This document shows positions 24,379 through 32,418 of a stretch of 64,000 bases of DNA, piece after piece (the stretch's first letter is position 1; each line of letters starts with the position of its first letter). The notes under the pieces were generated by a model. It was not told the DNA's origin, did no database searches, and saw only the letters and a program-made list of their open reading frames with translations. Origin of the DNA: an uncultured Acetatifactor sp. (GTDB lineage Bacteria > Bacillota > Clostridia > Lachnospirales > Lachnospiraceae). A program made the translations under genes and the position numbers. The stretch is taken from NCBI GenBank assembly GCA_910586215.1, contig CAJUGH010000004.1, positions 1 to 64,000 on the forward strand, in the 5' to 3' direction.

Positions 24379-25191
24379 TCATCTTCCAATCCCATAGTCC
24401 ACCTGTTCCCCATAATCATCTTCCTCACTTTCTTCCGCGTCCGGAATCTCCACCCAGCCGGTTTCCTCTGCCTCCTGTGCCCGATCAAGCTGTTCCTGCA
24501 GGAACAGGTTCGCCGGCGCATCTGCCTGCGGGATCCTCTCCGCCTCCGCCGCAATGGAATCATACTGCTCACAATATGCCGGATAAAACCGGTGAAGGGT
24601 TGCAATCAGGCTTTCTTCGGAAACTACCAGCTCCCGGCATTCCGGGAACTCTCCCTTTAATTCATACAGGGGAATTGCCGCACTCTGCAGGGTATAATAG
24701 AGATAGCCATTTTTATTCCTGCCAAACTCACAGGCATAAGGAGACAGGAAATGCTCCGCCATCCTTTCATGGACGGCAAAGCAAGGATCTTCCCCTCCTG
24801 TGATATAGATACCCTCCCTGATGCGTTTTGCACTGCCTGCTGCATCCTCCGGCGGCTCCATGCCCTCAAAGAGTGCGGATGCCGCCACCTGCCCCCTTTC
24901 CCGGACAGCCTCCATCTGTCTGGCCGCCGCAAGCTCCATTTTCCTTGCCATGGCCGCCCGTTTCTGCATCATCTCATACAGCGGCATATCCATGGTTCCC
25001 CCTTTCGGATAATAAAGGCATCCGCCCGATTCCTCACCGGCCGCCACCGTCTTTTGGGAAAAATGGGTTTCAGCGTGTTCTTTGGGAACCATGATCCCCT
25101 CCCCCCTGTCTCCGACTATGTAATAAATGTTCAGGGCAATCTCAATACATAAGTTGATATTTCCCCAAATACTCTCTCCCTGTGGCTGCAT
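24379..25191 (-). CDS. Hypothetical ICE protein, acidic C-terminus
   Basis: A protein of 270 residues, soluble. It has a central helical Met/Ala/Arg segment (MQKRAAMARKMELAAARQME). A folded middle reads EGIYITGGEDPCFAVHERM and YACEFGRNKNGYLYYTLQSA, and the tail is strongly acidic (DAEESEEDDYGEQVDYGIGR). ATG 25191 follows GGAGGGGACG; longer readings lack a ribosome site. The family is unknown. It is one of a run of ICE genes between the relaxase and virD4. Confidence 0.6.
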   Translation of the reverse strand: MQPQGESIWGNINLCIEIALNIYYIVGDRGEGIMVPKEHAETHFSQKTVAAGEESGGCLYYPKGGTMDMPLYEMMQKRAAMARKMELAAARQMEAVRERGQVAASALFEGMEPPEDAAGSAKRIREGIYITGGEDPCFAVHERMAEHFLSPYACEFGRNKNGYLYYTLQSAAIPLYELKGEFPECRELVVSEESLIATLHRFYPAYCEQYDSIAAEAERIPQADAPANLFLQEQLDRAQEAEETGWVEIPDAEESEEDDYGEQVDYGIGR

Positions 25192-25204
25192 CGTCCCCTC
25201 CTCC

Positions 25205-25897
25205 CTAGCGTTCCGGCCCGCTGCCAAAAGAAAGGGCATCCAGCAGTCTGGCAACGTCAAATTTCCGTTCCTCCCGGTGCAGTTCCGGCACCAGTTCCTC
25301 CACACGCTCCACCAGCTCCCCAGCCGCCTTCATATCCTCATCTGACAGCCCCTCGTCCATGGCGCACAGTTTTACAAGCCCTGCATGGATAAGCTGTAAC
25401 TGCGTTTCGTTAAACAGCTTTCTTCCGTCCACAAGGCCGCTCCGTGTGGCAAAACTCTCAAATGCCTCCTCCCGGTTATAGAAATACTGCCTCTGAATGG
25501 GCCTGTTGTCATTCTGTACATCCTGCCTGTAAGTGGAAAGCACATAATCAAACAGCGGGTGCTTTTTACAGGCTAAAATGACACCGTTATGCTCATTCAG
25601 CTTCACCAGGCCGTTTTTCAGCATTTCAGCCTTTTCTCCCTCATAAGGCTGGTCTGAGCAGATACCGCACAGGCTGGCTGTGGCCCTTGCCATGCTCCAG
25701 AGCCTCTCCATCTGCTTTTCCGGCACCTCCACAAAAGGGTTTTTCTCGATCACGTCTGTTTTGGTGAAAAACGCAATGGTTTTTCCCTTAAACTGGATGT
25801 CCGCCACATAGTCAGGGGAGGACGGCTGCGCCACCCCGAACCCCTTTTTCTCCAGTTCCCCGAAAAATGCCCTGTAAAATTCAACTTTAGATTTCAT
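25205..25897 (-). CDS. Hypothetical ICE protein
   Basis: A protein of 230 residues, soluble, starting MKSKVEFYRAFFGELEKKGF with AAAGGAGGAAT before it. It contains YVADIQFKGKTIAFFTKTD, an early strand-rich part, and a helical C-terminal half (LSDEDMKAAGELVERVEELV). It lies 13 bp upstream of the gene at 24379 and is preceded by structured RNA element copy 3. No domain is recognised. Confidence 0.6.
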   Translation of the reverse strand: MKSKVEFYRAFFGELEKKGFGVAQPSSPDYVADIQFKGKTIAFFTKTDVIEKNPFVEVPEKQMERLWSMARATASLCGICSDQPYEGEKAEMLKNGLVKLNEHNGVILACKKHPLFDYVLSTYRQDVQNDNRPIQRQYFYNREEAFESFATRSGLVDGRKLFNETQLQLIHAGLVKLCAMDEGLSDEDMKAAGELVERVEELVPELHREERKFDVARLLDALSFGSGPER

Positions 25898-25971
25898 ATT
25901 CCTCCTTTCCCTGACACAGCCAGATTCTCCTTCATGCCGTCTGCAGCGGCGCAAATAACCAGTGCAAGTCT

Positions 25972-26096
25972 GGAAGAATGCCAAGAAGTGGGATTCGCCC
26001 CTTCTTGGCATTCTTCCGTGTGCATAGGTTCCACTGGGCGGAACCGTAGATTTTCTTAGTCAGTGTACTTTACTGACTTAGAAAATCTTTGCACAC
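25972..26096 (-). ncRNA. Repeated structured RNA element, copy 3 with an inserted hairpin
   Basis: Hairpin A has perfect 17-bp arms (25972-25988 and 26001-26017). The nested structure has GTGTGCA/TGCACAC, GATTTTC/GAAAATC, TCAGT/ACTGA, the TTAG/CTTA internal site and the loop GTACTTT. In place of TATA it carries an extra hairpin GGTTCC/GGAACC (26027-26045). It fills the gap between the genes at 25897 and 26100. Confidence 0.65.
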
Positions 26097-26099
26097 TTT

Positions 26100-26810
26100 T
26101 CAGTGTTCCATCTCCTCATCTGCGCCGTATTCCTCATTGGCCTCGGCATACTCTTTCCTGATGTTGTCCAAATCTATGACGGACAGATCATTTCCAAGAT
26201 AGATGCCGCTGTCCCATTCTATCCCCCTGGTAACGCTGTCTGCTGAATAAGTTCCCTCTTTGGGATACCTTGCGTATTCCCTGGTTCCCTCTGCGATTAA
26301 AAACTGTCCGCTGCCCAGCGCCATCAGCAACAGGTCATTTTCACTTAAGACCATAAGCACACTGTAATCGCTTCCGTTCAGGTTATGGAGCGTTTCCCCC
26401 TGCCGGAATCTGCGTTCCTGACGCTCATAATGCAGTTTCTCAACCAGCGGACGTCCGGCGCAGTCCATGTTGCAGGCGGTCAGGACATCCAAAGATTCCT
26501 TTGCGCAGGCATCCCTGTCAAAAGCAGTTTTTTTCCCTGCCATCTTATGATACCCCATAAGAAAGTCCCTCAGTTCCTGTTCATCCCTGCAGAACCGGGC
26601 GCAGAAAGATTTGTTTGCAGCCGTATAAACCTCCGTCCAGAGATTGCTGTCCTTTGTCCGGCACAGCTCCCCCACTGCGTGGGCTATCTCCGTCTCCGAA
26701 CCGGCAAACGCCTGAAACAGCACTGCCATGTATTCCTCAATGCTTGATAAATACCTGGATTCCGCACCCTTATTGTTATTTGTGACAAGGATCAAATCTT
26801 TTAATTTCAT
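26100..26810 (-). CDS. Hypothetical ICE protein
   Basis: A protein of 236 residues, soluble. It begins MKLKDLILVTNNNKGAESRY with GGAATGGGGAAG upstream. The middle has WTEVYTAANKSFCARFCRDE and the end a short acidic run (EEYGADEEMEH). Its start overlaps the gene on its 5' side. No known family. The stretch SDYSVLMVLSENDLLLMALGSGQFLIA looks like paired beta strands. Confidence 0.6.
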   Translation of the reverse strand: MKLKDLILVTNNNKGAESRYLSSIEEYMAVLFQAFAGSETEIAHAVGELCRTKDSNLWTEVYTAANKSFCARFCRDEQELRDFLMGYHKMAGKKTAFDRDACAKESLDVLTACNMDCAGRPLVEKLHYERQERRFRQGETLHNLNGSDYSVLMVLSENDLLLMALGSGQFLIAEGTREYARYPKEGTYSADSVTRGIEWDSGIYLGNDLSVIDLDNIRKEYAEANEEYGADEEMEH

Positions 26811-27141
26811 CTTCCCCATTCCTTTCCAATATTTTTTCCAGCCGCCTGGCATATGCCTTCCCGTATTTCAGCTCTGCCACCTCCAAAAGCATCCGGATCC
26901 CTCCCTCCAGCTTTTCCCCTGCCCTGGATGAGGGATCCGCATATTCCCTGTACTGCGTTTTGTTCTCCCCTGCGGGCGTCTGGGCATTTCTGCGTCCCAC
27001 CAGCCGATTGTAAAAATACCATACACAGTCACCCGGAACAGCCGCCATGATGCAGTCTGTGCCGCCCTTTGTAAAAACATAGGGACATCCCCTGCAGGGG
27101 TGCCCCCGTTCTTTTCTGTCATTCTTCATTCTAATGCTCAT
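26776..27141 (-). CDS. Small Cys-containing ICE protein
   Basis: About 121 residues starting MSIRMKNDRKERGHPCRGCPYVFTKGG. The HPCRGCPYVFTKGG stretch with CIMAAVPGDCVWYF may form a metal-binding site. The start overlaps the relaxase stop (an in-frame ATG at 27129 is the alternative). The C-terminal part is helical (YGKAYARRLEKILERNG). Being directly after the relaxase, it may assist DNA processing. That is inference. Confidence 0.55.
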   Translation of the reverse strand: MSIRMKNDRKERGHPCRGCPYVFTKGGTDCIMAAVPGDCVWYFYNRLVGRRNAQTPAGENKTQYREYADPSSRAGEKLEGGIRMLLEVAELKYGKAYARRLEKILERNGEDEIKRFDPCHK

Positions 27142-28342
27142 ATCCTTTATCCTGATTCTTCTGGAATAATTCTTTCTTTGCCTCCTTTGACAGTTCCCCC
27201 TGCCGTATCTGCCCGTCCGGGAGATCTTCTTCCTGTTTCCATGCCATCTGCGCCAGCATATCCAGAGCCTCCATAACAATCCTTGATGCCAGATATTCCC
27301 TGTGGCTTTTCAGGTATGCCTCCCCCCGTTCCTCCTTTTCCAGCCTGCATATGGCTTTTACACCGGAAAGAACCCTGTTTGCCAGTATCTTCCCTGCCTC
27401 CTTTTCAAAGTTTTCTTTCTGTTTCCGCAGCCAGCTGTCATCAGAGGAATAGAGCCCGGCCATACGGCATTTCGCATCCACATACCGCTCAAAGCACTGT
27501 CTGATCTCCGGGACATTCTCCAGCAGGAACTCCACTGCCTCATCCGTTTTCTCTTTTGCCTCCTGGGGCAGGAACTGATAGGCAATCCGCCCATGCTCCG
27601 GCAGGGATGCCCGGATCGCAGAAAGCCGTTCTGCCAGTTTTGCCAGGATTTCCCCGTCATAGGAGAATCCCTGTTCCAGCTCCGCCTCCAGCAGCTTTGC
27701 CGCTGCCCTGAACCTGCCTGGGCTCTTGCAGCGCATTTCTTCCTCAAACCGCCCAACCAGGGCATCCGATATATGGCGCATTTCCTTTACTGCAAGGTCT
27801 TTTTCCTCTGCATAGGCAAGTATCTTCTCCGCAAATGTGTCCTTTATCATCTGTACCCGGATGGCGTTGGGTATCTGCGGCGGCGTATAGGGGTTCTTCG
27901 CCCTCACGGATTGATCCCAGAATACCACATGGATATGGGGGTGCTTTTTCTCCCCATGCACTGCGGCCGCCCACTTAAGGTTTTCCCGTCTGATGCTGTT
28001 TTTCTCCGCAATCGTCATGATATGGTTCTCAATGTACCTCTGCCAGCTTTTCTGATCCTTTAACAGGAGTTCCCTGGCAGTATCCTCCGCAAAGGAAACC
28101 ACGCTGCGGTACATGACGATCCCCTTTCTGGAATTGGCATACACGGCCTTGGCCACATCCCTCCAGTCCCCAAATTCCATGACTCCCCCCGGTTCCATCT
28201 TCCCAAACAGACCATGGTCTGCGTTCTCATTCTTCATCACCCTCGGCCTGGTGGCTATGTAGCGGATATGGGCGTAATTGGCTCCCGGCGTATCCTTTTT
28301 GTTCGGATGGCGGTGCCTCTGCTTATAAACTAAGATTGACAT
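27131..28342 (-). CDS. MobP3-type relaxase
   Basis: This nicks the transfer origin and leads single-stranded DNA into the recipient; 403 residues. The N-terminus has NYAHIRYIATRPRVMKNENA, a candidate nucleophile Tyr region. The metal-binding motif is KWAAAVHGEKKHPHIHVVFW, the HxH pair of MOB-P relaxases. The C-terminal half is a long helical region. GGGGAAAT stands before the ATG. No motif-rich transfer origin could be identified nearby. A MobC-like ribbon-helix-helix protein lies upstream at 30,354. Confidence 0.85.
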   Translation of the reverse strand: MSILVYKQRHRHPNKKDTPGANYAHIRYIATRPRVMKNENADHGLFGKMEPGGVMEFGDWRDVAKAVYANSRKGIVMYRSVVSFAEDTARELLLKDQKSWQRYIENHIMTIAEKNSIRRENLKWAAAVHGEKKHPHIHVVFWDQSVRAKNPYTPPQIPNAIRVQMIKDTFAEKILAYAEEKDLAVKEMRHISDALVGRFEEEMRCKSPGRFRAAAKLLEAELEQGFSYDGEILAKLAERLSAIRASLPEHGRIAYQFLPQEAKEKTDEAVEFLLENVPEIRQCFERYVDAKCRMAGLYSSDDSWLRKQKENFEKEAGKILANRVLSGVKAICRLEKEERGEAYLKSHREYLASRIVMEALDMLAQMAWKQEEDLPDGQIRQGELSKEAKKELFQKNQDKGYEH

Positions 28343-28380
28343 ATTTCCCCGTTCTTTCTATCCTTTCCTGTAGGAATCTG

Positions 28381-28409
28381 TTGTACTTTGCCGTACTATC
28401 TGTTAGAAT
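28381..28409 (+). promoter_or_regulatory. Promoter of the PemK/MazF-like gene
   Basis: TTGTAC (28381-28386) and TAGAAT (28404-28409) are spaced 17 bp apart, about 35 bp before the TTG start at 28443, and AGGAG lies 7 bases before that start. GTAC repeats on both sides of TTTGCC within the -35 region. Confidence 0.65.
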
Positions 28410-28442
28410 GGAACCACACAAAAACCAAAAAGGAGAACCGCC

Positions 28443-29126
28443 TTGAAACATACAGTAACCCTGGAAGATACCCGTCATTCCTTTGATGAAATGACTTTAT
28501 TATTGCAGGATCATTTTGCTAAGATCAATCCTGAAGATCCAGAGAGCATTAAACTCTCCGGCGAATACTATAAATGGACTTCCCTGAAAACCGGCCTGAT
28601 TCTGAATGAGAAAAATTTCCAGATACCCGCCTCTGCCCTGCCAAATACCATCAAACCCTCATCGTTCCAATGGCTTCATACCGACAAACAAGCTGTAGTG
28701 TCAAACTATTATCGGTACGACAAATCTACGGAACAATATATTATTTCTGTCAGAAAAGATGCTGTCCCCCAGCAGGACATTGATTTAATCACCCGTTCCC
28801 TGGTGCTTGTCCGTAAGGCCGTCATCTGGGTGGATTTCGGCTATAACATCGGCACGGAATTTGGCGGCAGACACCCGGCAATCATTCTAAAAAATTTGAA
28901 AGATTCTCTGGTCGTTATCCCCCTTTCTTCCCAAATGCCCAAAAATATGGATTACAGTGTAAAGGTTGATAAAGTCTACGGTTTCCCGGAAATGCCCCGC
29001 TGGGCAAATGTAACCCGGATTGCGCAGGTCAGCCTCTCAAGGGTACACTTCGAGAAATTTGGCGATGTAAAACCTGCGGTGCTTAAGGCTATCAGCGCAA
29101 AGCTGGCCTCCTGCGGCATAATATAG
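28443..29126 (+). CDS. PemK/MazF-like protein with an N-terminal extension
   Basis: A protein of 227 residues with a TTG start after AGGAG. The C-terminal 100 residues follow the MazF/PemK pattern: AVIWVDFGYNIGTEFGGRHPAII, DSLVVIPLSS and TRIAQVSLSRVHFEK. The first 115 residues (MKHTVTLEDTRHSFDEMTLL, KTGLILNEKNFQIPAS) match nothing I recognise and might be a fused antitoxin-like or substrate domain. It is the only plus-strand gene in the middle of the ICE. No separate antitoxin gene is adjacent. Confidence 0.75.
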   Translation: MKHTVTLEDTRHSFDEMTLLLQDHFAKINPEDPESIKLSGEYYKWTSLKTGLILNEKNFQIPASALPNTIKPSSFQWLHTDKQAVVSNYYRYDKSTEQYIISVRKDAVPQQDIDLITRSLVLVRKAVIWVDFGYNIGTEFGGRHPAIILKNLKDSLVVIPLSSQMPKNMDYSVKVDKVYGFPEMPRWANVTRIAQVSLSRVHFEKFGDVKPAVLKAISAKLASCGII

Positions 29127-29163
29127 GCTGGCTGCGCATACATTAATACTGTTGCAAAACCGT

Positions 29164-29192
29164 TTGACAACCTCTCTGCTTTGTGTTAGGAT
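29164..29192 (+). promoter_or_regulatory. Strong promoter of a short RNA
   Basis: TTGACA (29164-29169), 17 bp, TAGGAT (29187-29192). It stands downstream of the PemK-like stop and faces a terminator 45 bp away, with no open reading frame between. Confidence 0.75.
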
Positions 29193-29198
29193 GATGTT

Positions 29199-29263
29199 GT
29201 AAACGCAGGAGCAATCCTGGTAATTTTGTAACCGTGAGGCTGTCATTTATGGCAGCCTCTTTT
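29199..29263 (+). ncRNA. Candidate small RNA of about 65 nt
   Basis: The predicted transcript begins near 29199. It contains a hairpin CAGGA-GCAA-TCCTG (GNRA tetraloop) and ends in a Rho-independent terminator with arms GAGGCTG/CAGCCTC followed by TTTT (29236-29263). It is preceded by a near-consensus promoter and is not coding. It may be an antisense or regulatory RNA of the ICE. Confidence 0.65.
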
Positions 29264-29329
29264 CGTGCCGCAGATTTTATCTTGCCTTACCGTTTACAGC
29301 CTCATTCTGTTTTCTCCCCTGCCTGCCCC

Positions 29330-30337
29330 TCATCTTTCCATTTCCCCGGCCTCAGCTTCCTCCACGGAATCTTCACGGCATAATTCCCCCGCCATCTGTT
29401 CCACATACTCCTTCGTCTGTGCAGGATCCGTTGCCATTGTCAATTTCCGTTCCCGGTAATCATAGCAGTACACCTCATCCGACAATACTTCCTCCGGGCT
29501 TACCTGGGTTCTGTTGACCTCCATCACCATACGCTGCAGTTCCTCGGCGCTCATCTCCCCATTGTCTTTTATCAAAATGGTTTCATGGATGCTGCTGGGA
29601 AGGATAAAGAAACTGCCCCCTGTTGCTTCCCCGATCTCCTGCAGCAGATTCGGATAGAGCAGGGTTGCGGCGCCGTGAACCTTGGTATCATTGGTGAGGA
29701 CATACTGTGAATAAGATTCGATTTTTTTACCCGATATGCTGTCATCCGCACCCAGATACATGATTTTTTCAAGATCCATCATCTTCGGCGGGAAAAGCCT
29801 CTCCGTATTCTTCAATGCCTGTTCCAATAAGCCCTCTTCCGAAACTCCCCACACCTCCAGCATACTTTTCTTCACAAGAATGCTGGCATTGCCCCTTTCT
29901 GAATCCTTGCCGCACAGGACACGCAGGACTGCCGCAATATCGGTATCAGGTATGTCCTGATGCACAAGGTCTTTCAGGTACTCCCGGTTCTTCTCCCTGT
30001 TCAGTACCGTTACATATAAATTATCCTTTACCGTGTCATATTCCCCCACATGGAGATTCTGCCACTGTGCGCTTTCCCTCATGCTTTTCTGATGTGTCAG
30101 CGAAATGTCAGCCAGGATATGATTCATTTTCCTGCCATTCTGAAACATCCGATAGAAATCTTCCAGATAAATATTGGGAACCACCCTGTCCTCCGGGCGT
30201 TTGATGCACAGTGCGCGCAGTTTCCGGTCGTTGTTCTTTGTTACTTCCTGAACCGTTATAGCCGCACCCGCATATTCTTCCGGCAGATAAAACTTAAGCC
30301 GGTCTGTTACCTGTTCTATAAAATCTTCAAATGTCAT
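29330..30337 (-). CDS. DUF5688-family ICE protein
   Basis: A protein of 335 residues, soluble. It matches what I know of DUF5688 proteins from Lachnospiraceae and Ruminococcaceae ICEs: MTFEDFIEQVTDRLKFYLP at the start, VPNIYLEDFYRMFQNG and MKKIMDL-type central helices, then GSFFILPSSIHETILIKDN and EVYCYDYRERKL near the end. GGGAGGATGATGT precedes the ATG. It sits 17 bp after the MobC-like gene. The function is unknown. Confidence 0.8.
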   Translation of the reverse strand: MTFEDFIEQVTDRLKFYLPEEYAGAAITVQEVTKNNDRKLRALCIKRPEDRVVPNIYLEDFYRMFQNGRKMNHILADISLTHQKSMRESAQWQNLHVGEYDTVKDNLYVTVLNREKNREYLKDLVHQDIPDTDIAAVLRVLCGKDSERGNASILVKKSMLEVWGVSEEGLLEQALKNTERLFPPKMMDLEKIMYLGADDSISGKKIESYSQYVLTNDTKVHGAATLLYPNLLQEIGEATGGSFFILPSSIHETILIKDNGEMSAEELQRMVMEVNRTQVSPEEVLSDEVYCYDYRERKLTMATDPAQTKEYVEQMAGELCREDSVEEAEAGEMER

Positions 30338-30353
30338 ACATCATCCTCCCGTT

Positions 30354-30824
30354 TTATAAATTGTCCGCCAGCCCTCGCAGGTTCTCCGTGTCCTGCAAAA
30401 AACTGTTGATCTGGAAATCTTTTTTCTGCATATAATCCACTCCCAGCCTGACCGCCCCTGAAATCATCTGGTCAAAATCGTCCTCACTCCCCTCATTGGC
30501 AAGGTTCATAAGGACCTTGATAAGAAGAAAGAACGCCGCGCCATTGATCTTGCCTATCTTCATCAGCATTTTTGCGATTCGGTCGGTATCATGGTCCGCA
30601 ATCGCCTTGATCTCATCCACATGGTATACCGCTGTCAACTCCTGACGGATGATTCTGGCAATAAAGTCTATGTCCTCCCGGCTTCCCTCTATGGCAAGCC
30701 CTTTCTCCACATAGCCACGCACCAGCTCCGATGTGGTAGTGTGGTTCCTGGCCGCCAGCTTATCCAACGCCTCCAGGGTTTCTATAGGGAAATTGACGGA
30801 CCGTTTCTGCGTCTCCTTTGCTAT
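30354..30824 (-). CDS. Ribbon-helix-helix mobilisation (MobC-like) protein
   Basis: About 157 residues. The reading frame upstream of TTG 30767 encodes the missing strand of a ribbon-helix-helix domain: AKETQKRSVNFPIETLEALD, then KLAARNHTTTSELVRGYVEK. No ATG, GTG or TTG lies in frame upstream of 30767. ATA at 30824 overlaps the previous stop (ATAG) and has GGAGGTGG before it, so an ATA start is proposed. Proteins of this type bind the transfer origin with the relaxase. Confidence 0.72.
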   Translation of the reverse strand: MAKETQKRSVNFPIETLEALDKLAARNHTTTSELVRGYVEKGLAIEGSREDIDFIARIIRQELTAVYHVDEIKAIADHDTDRIAKMLMKIGKINGAAFFLLIKVLMNLANEGSEDDFDQMISGAVRLGVDYMQKKDFQINSFLQDTENLRGLADNL

Positions 30825-31537
30825 GGCTCTGCCACCTCCGTTTCATCCTCCGCAAACCGGTCAAAGTAGAGGGTATAACAATCGGATGCACACAAATCTG
30901 CCTCATGCAGCTTCGGTATCCTGTCAAAATACCTCTGGATCAACGCTGTTTGCTGCTCGTCTGCCAGCACCTCATCTCCTCTGCCAATCTTATAGGTTCC
31001 TACATCCACATGAATATCCAGCACGTCATCCTGCGCAGTATATTCCCGATACTCCGCAGACTGGCGCAGGGTTTCCTCCGTCCCCCAGCCCGGCAGATAA
31101 ACCATCTGATACCCGGCCTCACTGCGCAGCTCCGCAATAGAAAATACCATGCACCGTTCCTGCAGACGCAGCGGCTTTAACGCTTCAAAGGTTCGCTCTT
31201 TCTCCAATGACTCCCATAATGGCAGGATATTGGGAAACTCCGCTGTAAGCTCCGGGTCTGAGAAATATTTGTCCGTGTATTCCTCAACATAGCCATAGGT
31301 CAGAGACTCCGGCATTACATTTCCTTCTGCGTAGTCCCTTCGGAACTGCTCCCAGGATTCCCCCGGATTTTCGCTCCGGTACAACATCTGCCCCTCCTTG
31401 ATCCTGGATGCCATCATGGCATACAGCACCTCCGGCCAGGTAGTCACACCAACAATGCGCATACTGCTGTACTCCTTCCACTGGTTACAGGTAAACAGGA
31501 CATACACCGGCTCTTTCCCTGTTTCTTGCTCCCTGAT
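30821..31537 (-). CDS. Hypothetical ICE protein with a possible ATC start
   Basis: About 239 residues, soluble, with PVYVLFTCNQWKEYSSMRIV, YAMMASRIKEGQMLYRS and QERCMVFSIAELRSEAGYQM. It ends with SDCYTLYFDRFAEDET. The open frame runs to 31720, but the upstream part translates the hairpin array and looks non-coding. AAAGGAGGGAGGCGGT stands before ATC at 31537; GTG at 31507 is the conventional alternative. Its stop overlaps the next gene. Confidence 0.6.
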   Translation of the reverse strand: MREQETGKEPVYVLFTCNQWKEYSSMRIVGVTTWPEVLYAMMASRIKEGQMLYRSENPGESWEQFRRDYAEGNVMPESLTYGYVEEYTDKYFSDPELTAEFPNILPLWESLEKERTFEALKPLRLQERCMVFSIAELRSEAGYQMVYLPGWGTEETLRQSAEYREYTAQDDVLDIHVDVGTYKIGRGDEVLADEQQTALIQRYFDRIPKLHEADLCASDCYTLYFDRFAEDETEVAEP

Positions 31538-31559
31538 ACCGCCTCCCTCCTTTCCAAAA

Positions 31560-31760
31560 TATGCCTCTTTCAAGGGTTCCCACGGGAACCCCCACTGTCT
31601 TATGGGAACCCCGTTGCAGGCTTTGCCTGCAAGCTGTTTTACGGCGGTGTGGAACCCGCCTATTCCTGCCTTAACAAAGCCAATCTCCGATTGGCTTAAG
31701 TTTTGGCGTGCCTCCGGCACACCCGTCCGCCGGGCGGCCTTTCCTGGTAAAAAGCGGAAA
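31560..31760 (-). repeat. Hairpin array in a 230-bp leader
   Basis: At least five hairpins stand in a row: GGTTCCCAC/GGGAACC, GCAGGC/GCCTGC, AAGCCAATC/GATTGGCTT, GTGCC/GGCAC, and CCGTCCGCCGGGCGG. It lies upstream of the gene at 30821 and downstream of the gene at 31769. It may be a structured 5' leader. Confidence 0.55.
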
Positions 31761-31768
31761 ATAAGATG

Positions 31769-32284
31769 TCAGGGTTCCAGCCCCGGATCCTCCGCCCTGC
31801 CCTGAACCGCTTCGGACAGACAGGCAAGCATCTCCGCTTCTTCCTCCGTCAGCACAAGCTCCACATTATGTTTCTCATAAGTACGCCCCCTGCCGTTCAG
31901 CATAAGGGAACATTCCGCAGCAATCCTGGACATCCAGAAAAAGGCATCCGCTCCCTCCCGCAGGGTCTTTCCCGTGGCAAAGCGCAGGCTTTTCTGCCCG
32001 CCGTCCTCATCGCTGTAGATCAGATCAATATCCAGATAGACACCCTCGCTGCTCCCAAAATTAGGCACACACAGGGCAAAATCAAAATCAGGCAGTTCCT
32101 TCACCTTTGTCCGCAAATCCATGTCGTAAAGGAAATACTCATCCGGCAGCATCCCTTTTTCTTTCAGATGTGCCTCCAGCTTTTCAAAGGTTTCCTTCGC
32201 ATCCGCCATTCCGATATGCCTTACCTGGCGCTTTTCGTCCGGCTCGCTCCACCGGTCTAAATCAAAAGTTTTTATATTTTCCAT
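31769..32284 (-). CDS. Hypothetical ICE protein
   Basis: A protein of 171 residues starting MENIKTFDLDRWSEPDEKRQ after AAAGGAAATTCCC. The middle FDFALCVPNFGSSEGVYLDID and the C-terminal helix (LVLTEEEAEMLACLSEAVQG) suggest a small alpha/beta protein. Soluble and acidic. The family is unknown. It is in the group of helper genes between the primase-like and relaxosome genes. Confidence 0.6.
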   Translation of the reverse strand: MENIKTFDLDRWSEPDEKRQVRHIGMADAKETFEKLEAHLKEKGMLPDEYFLYDMDLRTKVKELPDFDFALCVPNFGSSEGVYLDIDLIYSDEDGGQKSLRFATGKTLREGADAFFWMSRIAAECSLMLNGRGRTYEKHNVELVLTEEEAEMLACLSEAVQGRAEDPGLEP

Positions 32285-32418
32285 GGGAATTTCCTTTCTT
32301 CCATCATTACCGCTCCCTGCTTTCCTCACGCAGCTCTTTCTCCATAAAATTTAAAATCAAACGCCTTTATTTCCTCATCCGTCATCCAATCCTTTCATAA
32401 CATTGGTTCCCGGTATCC

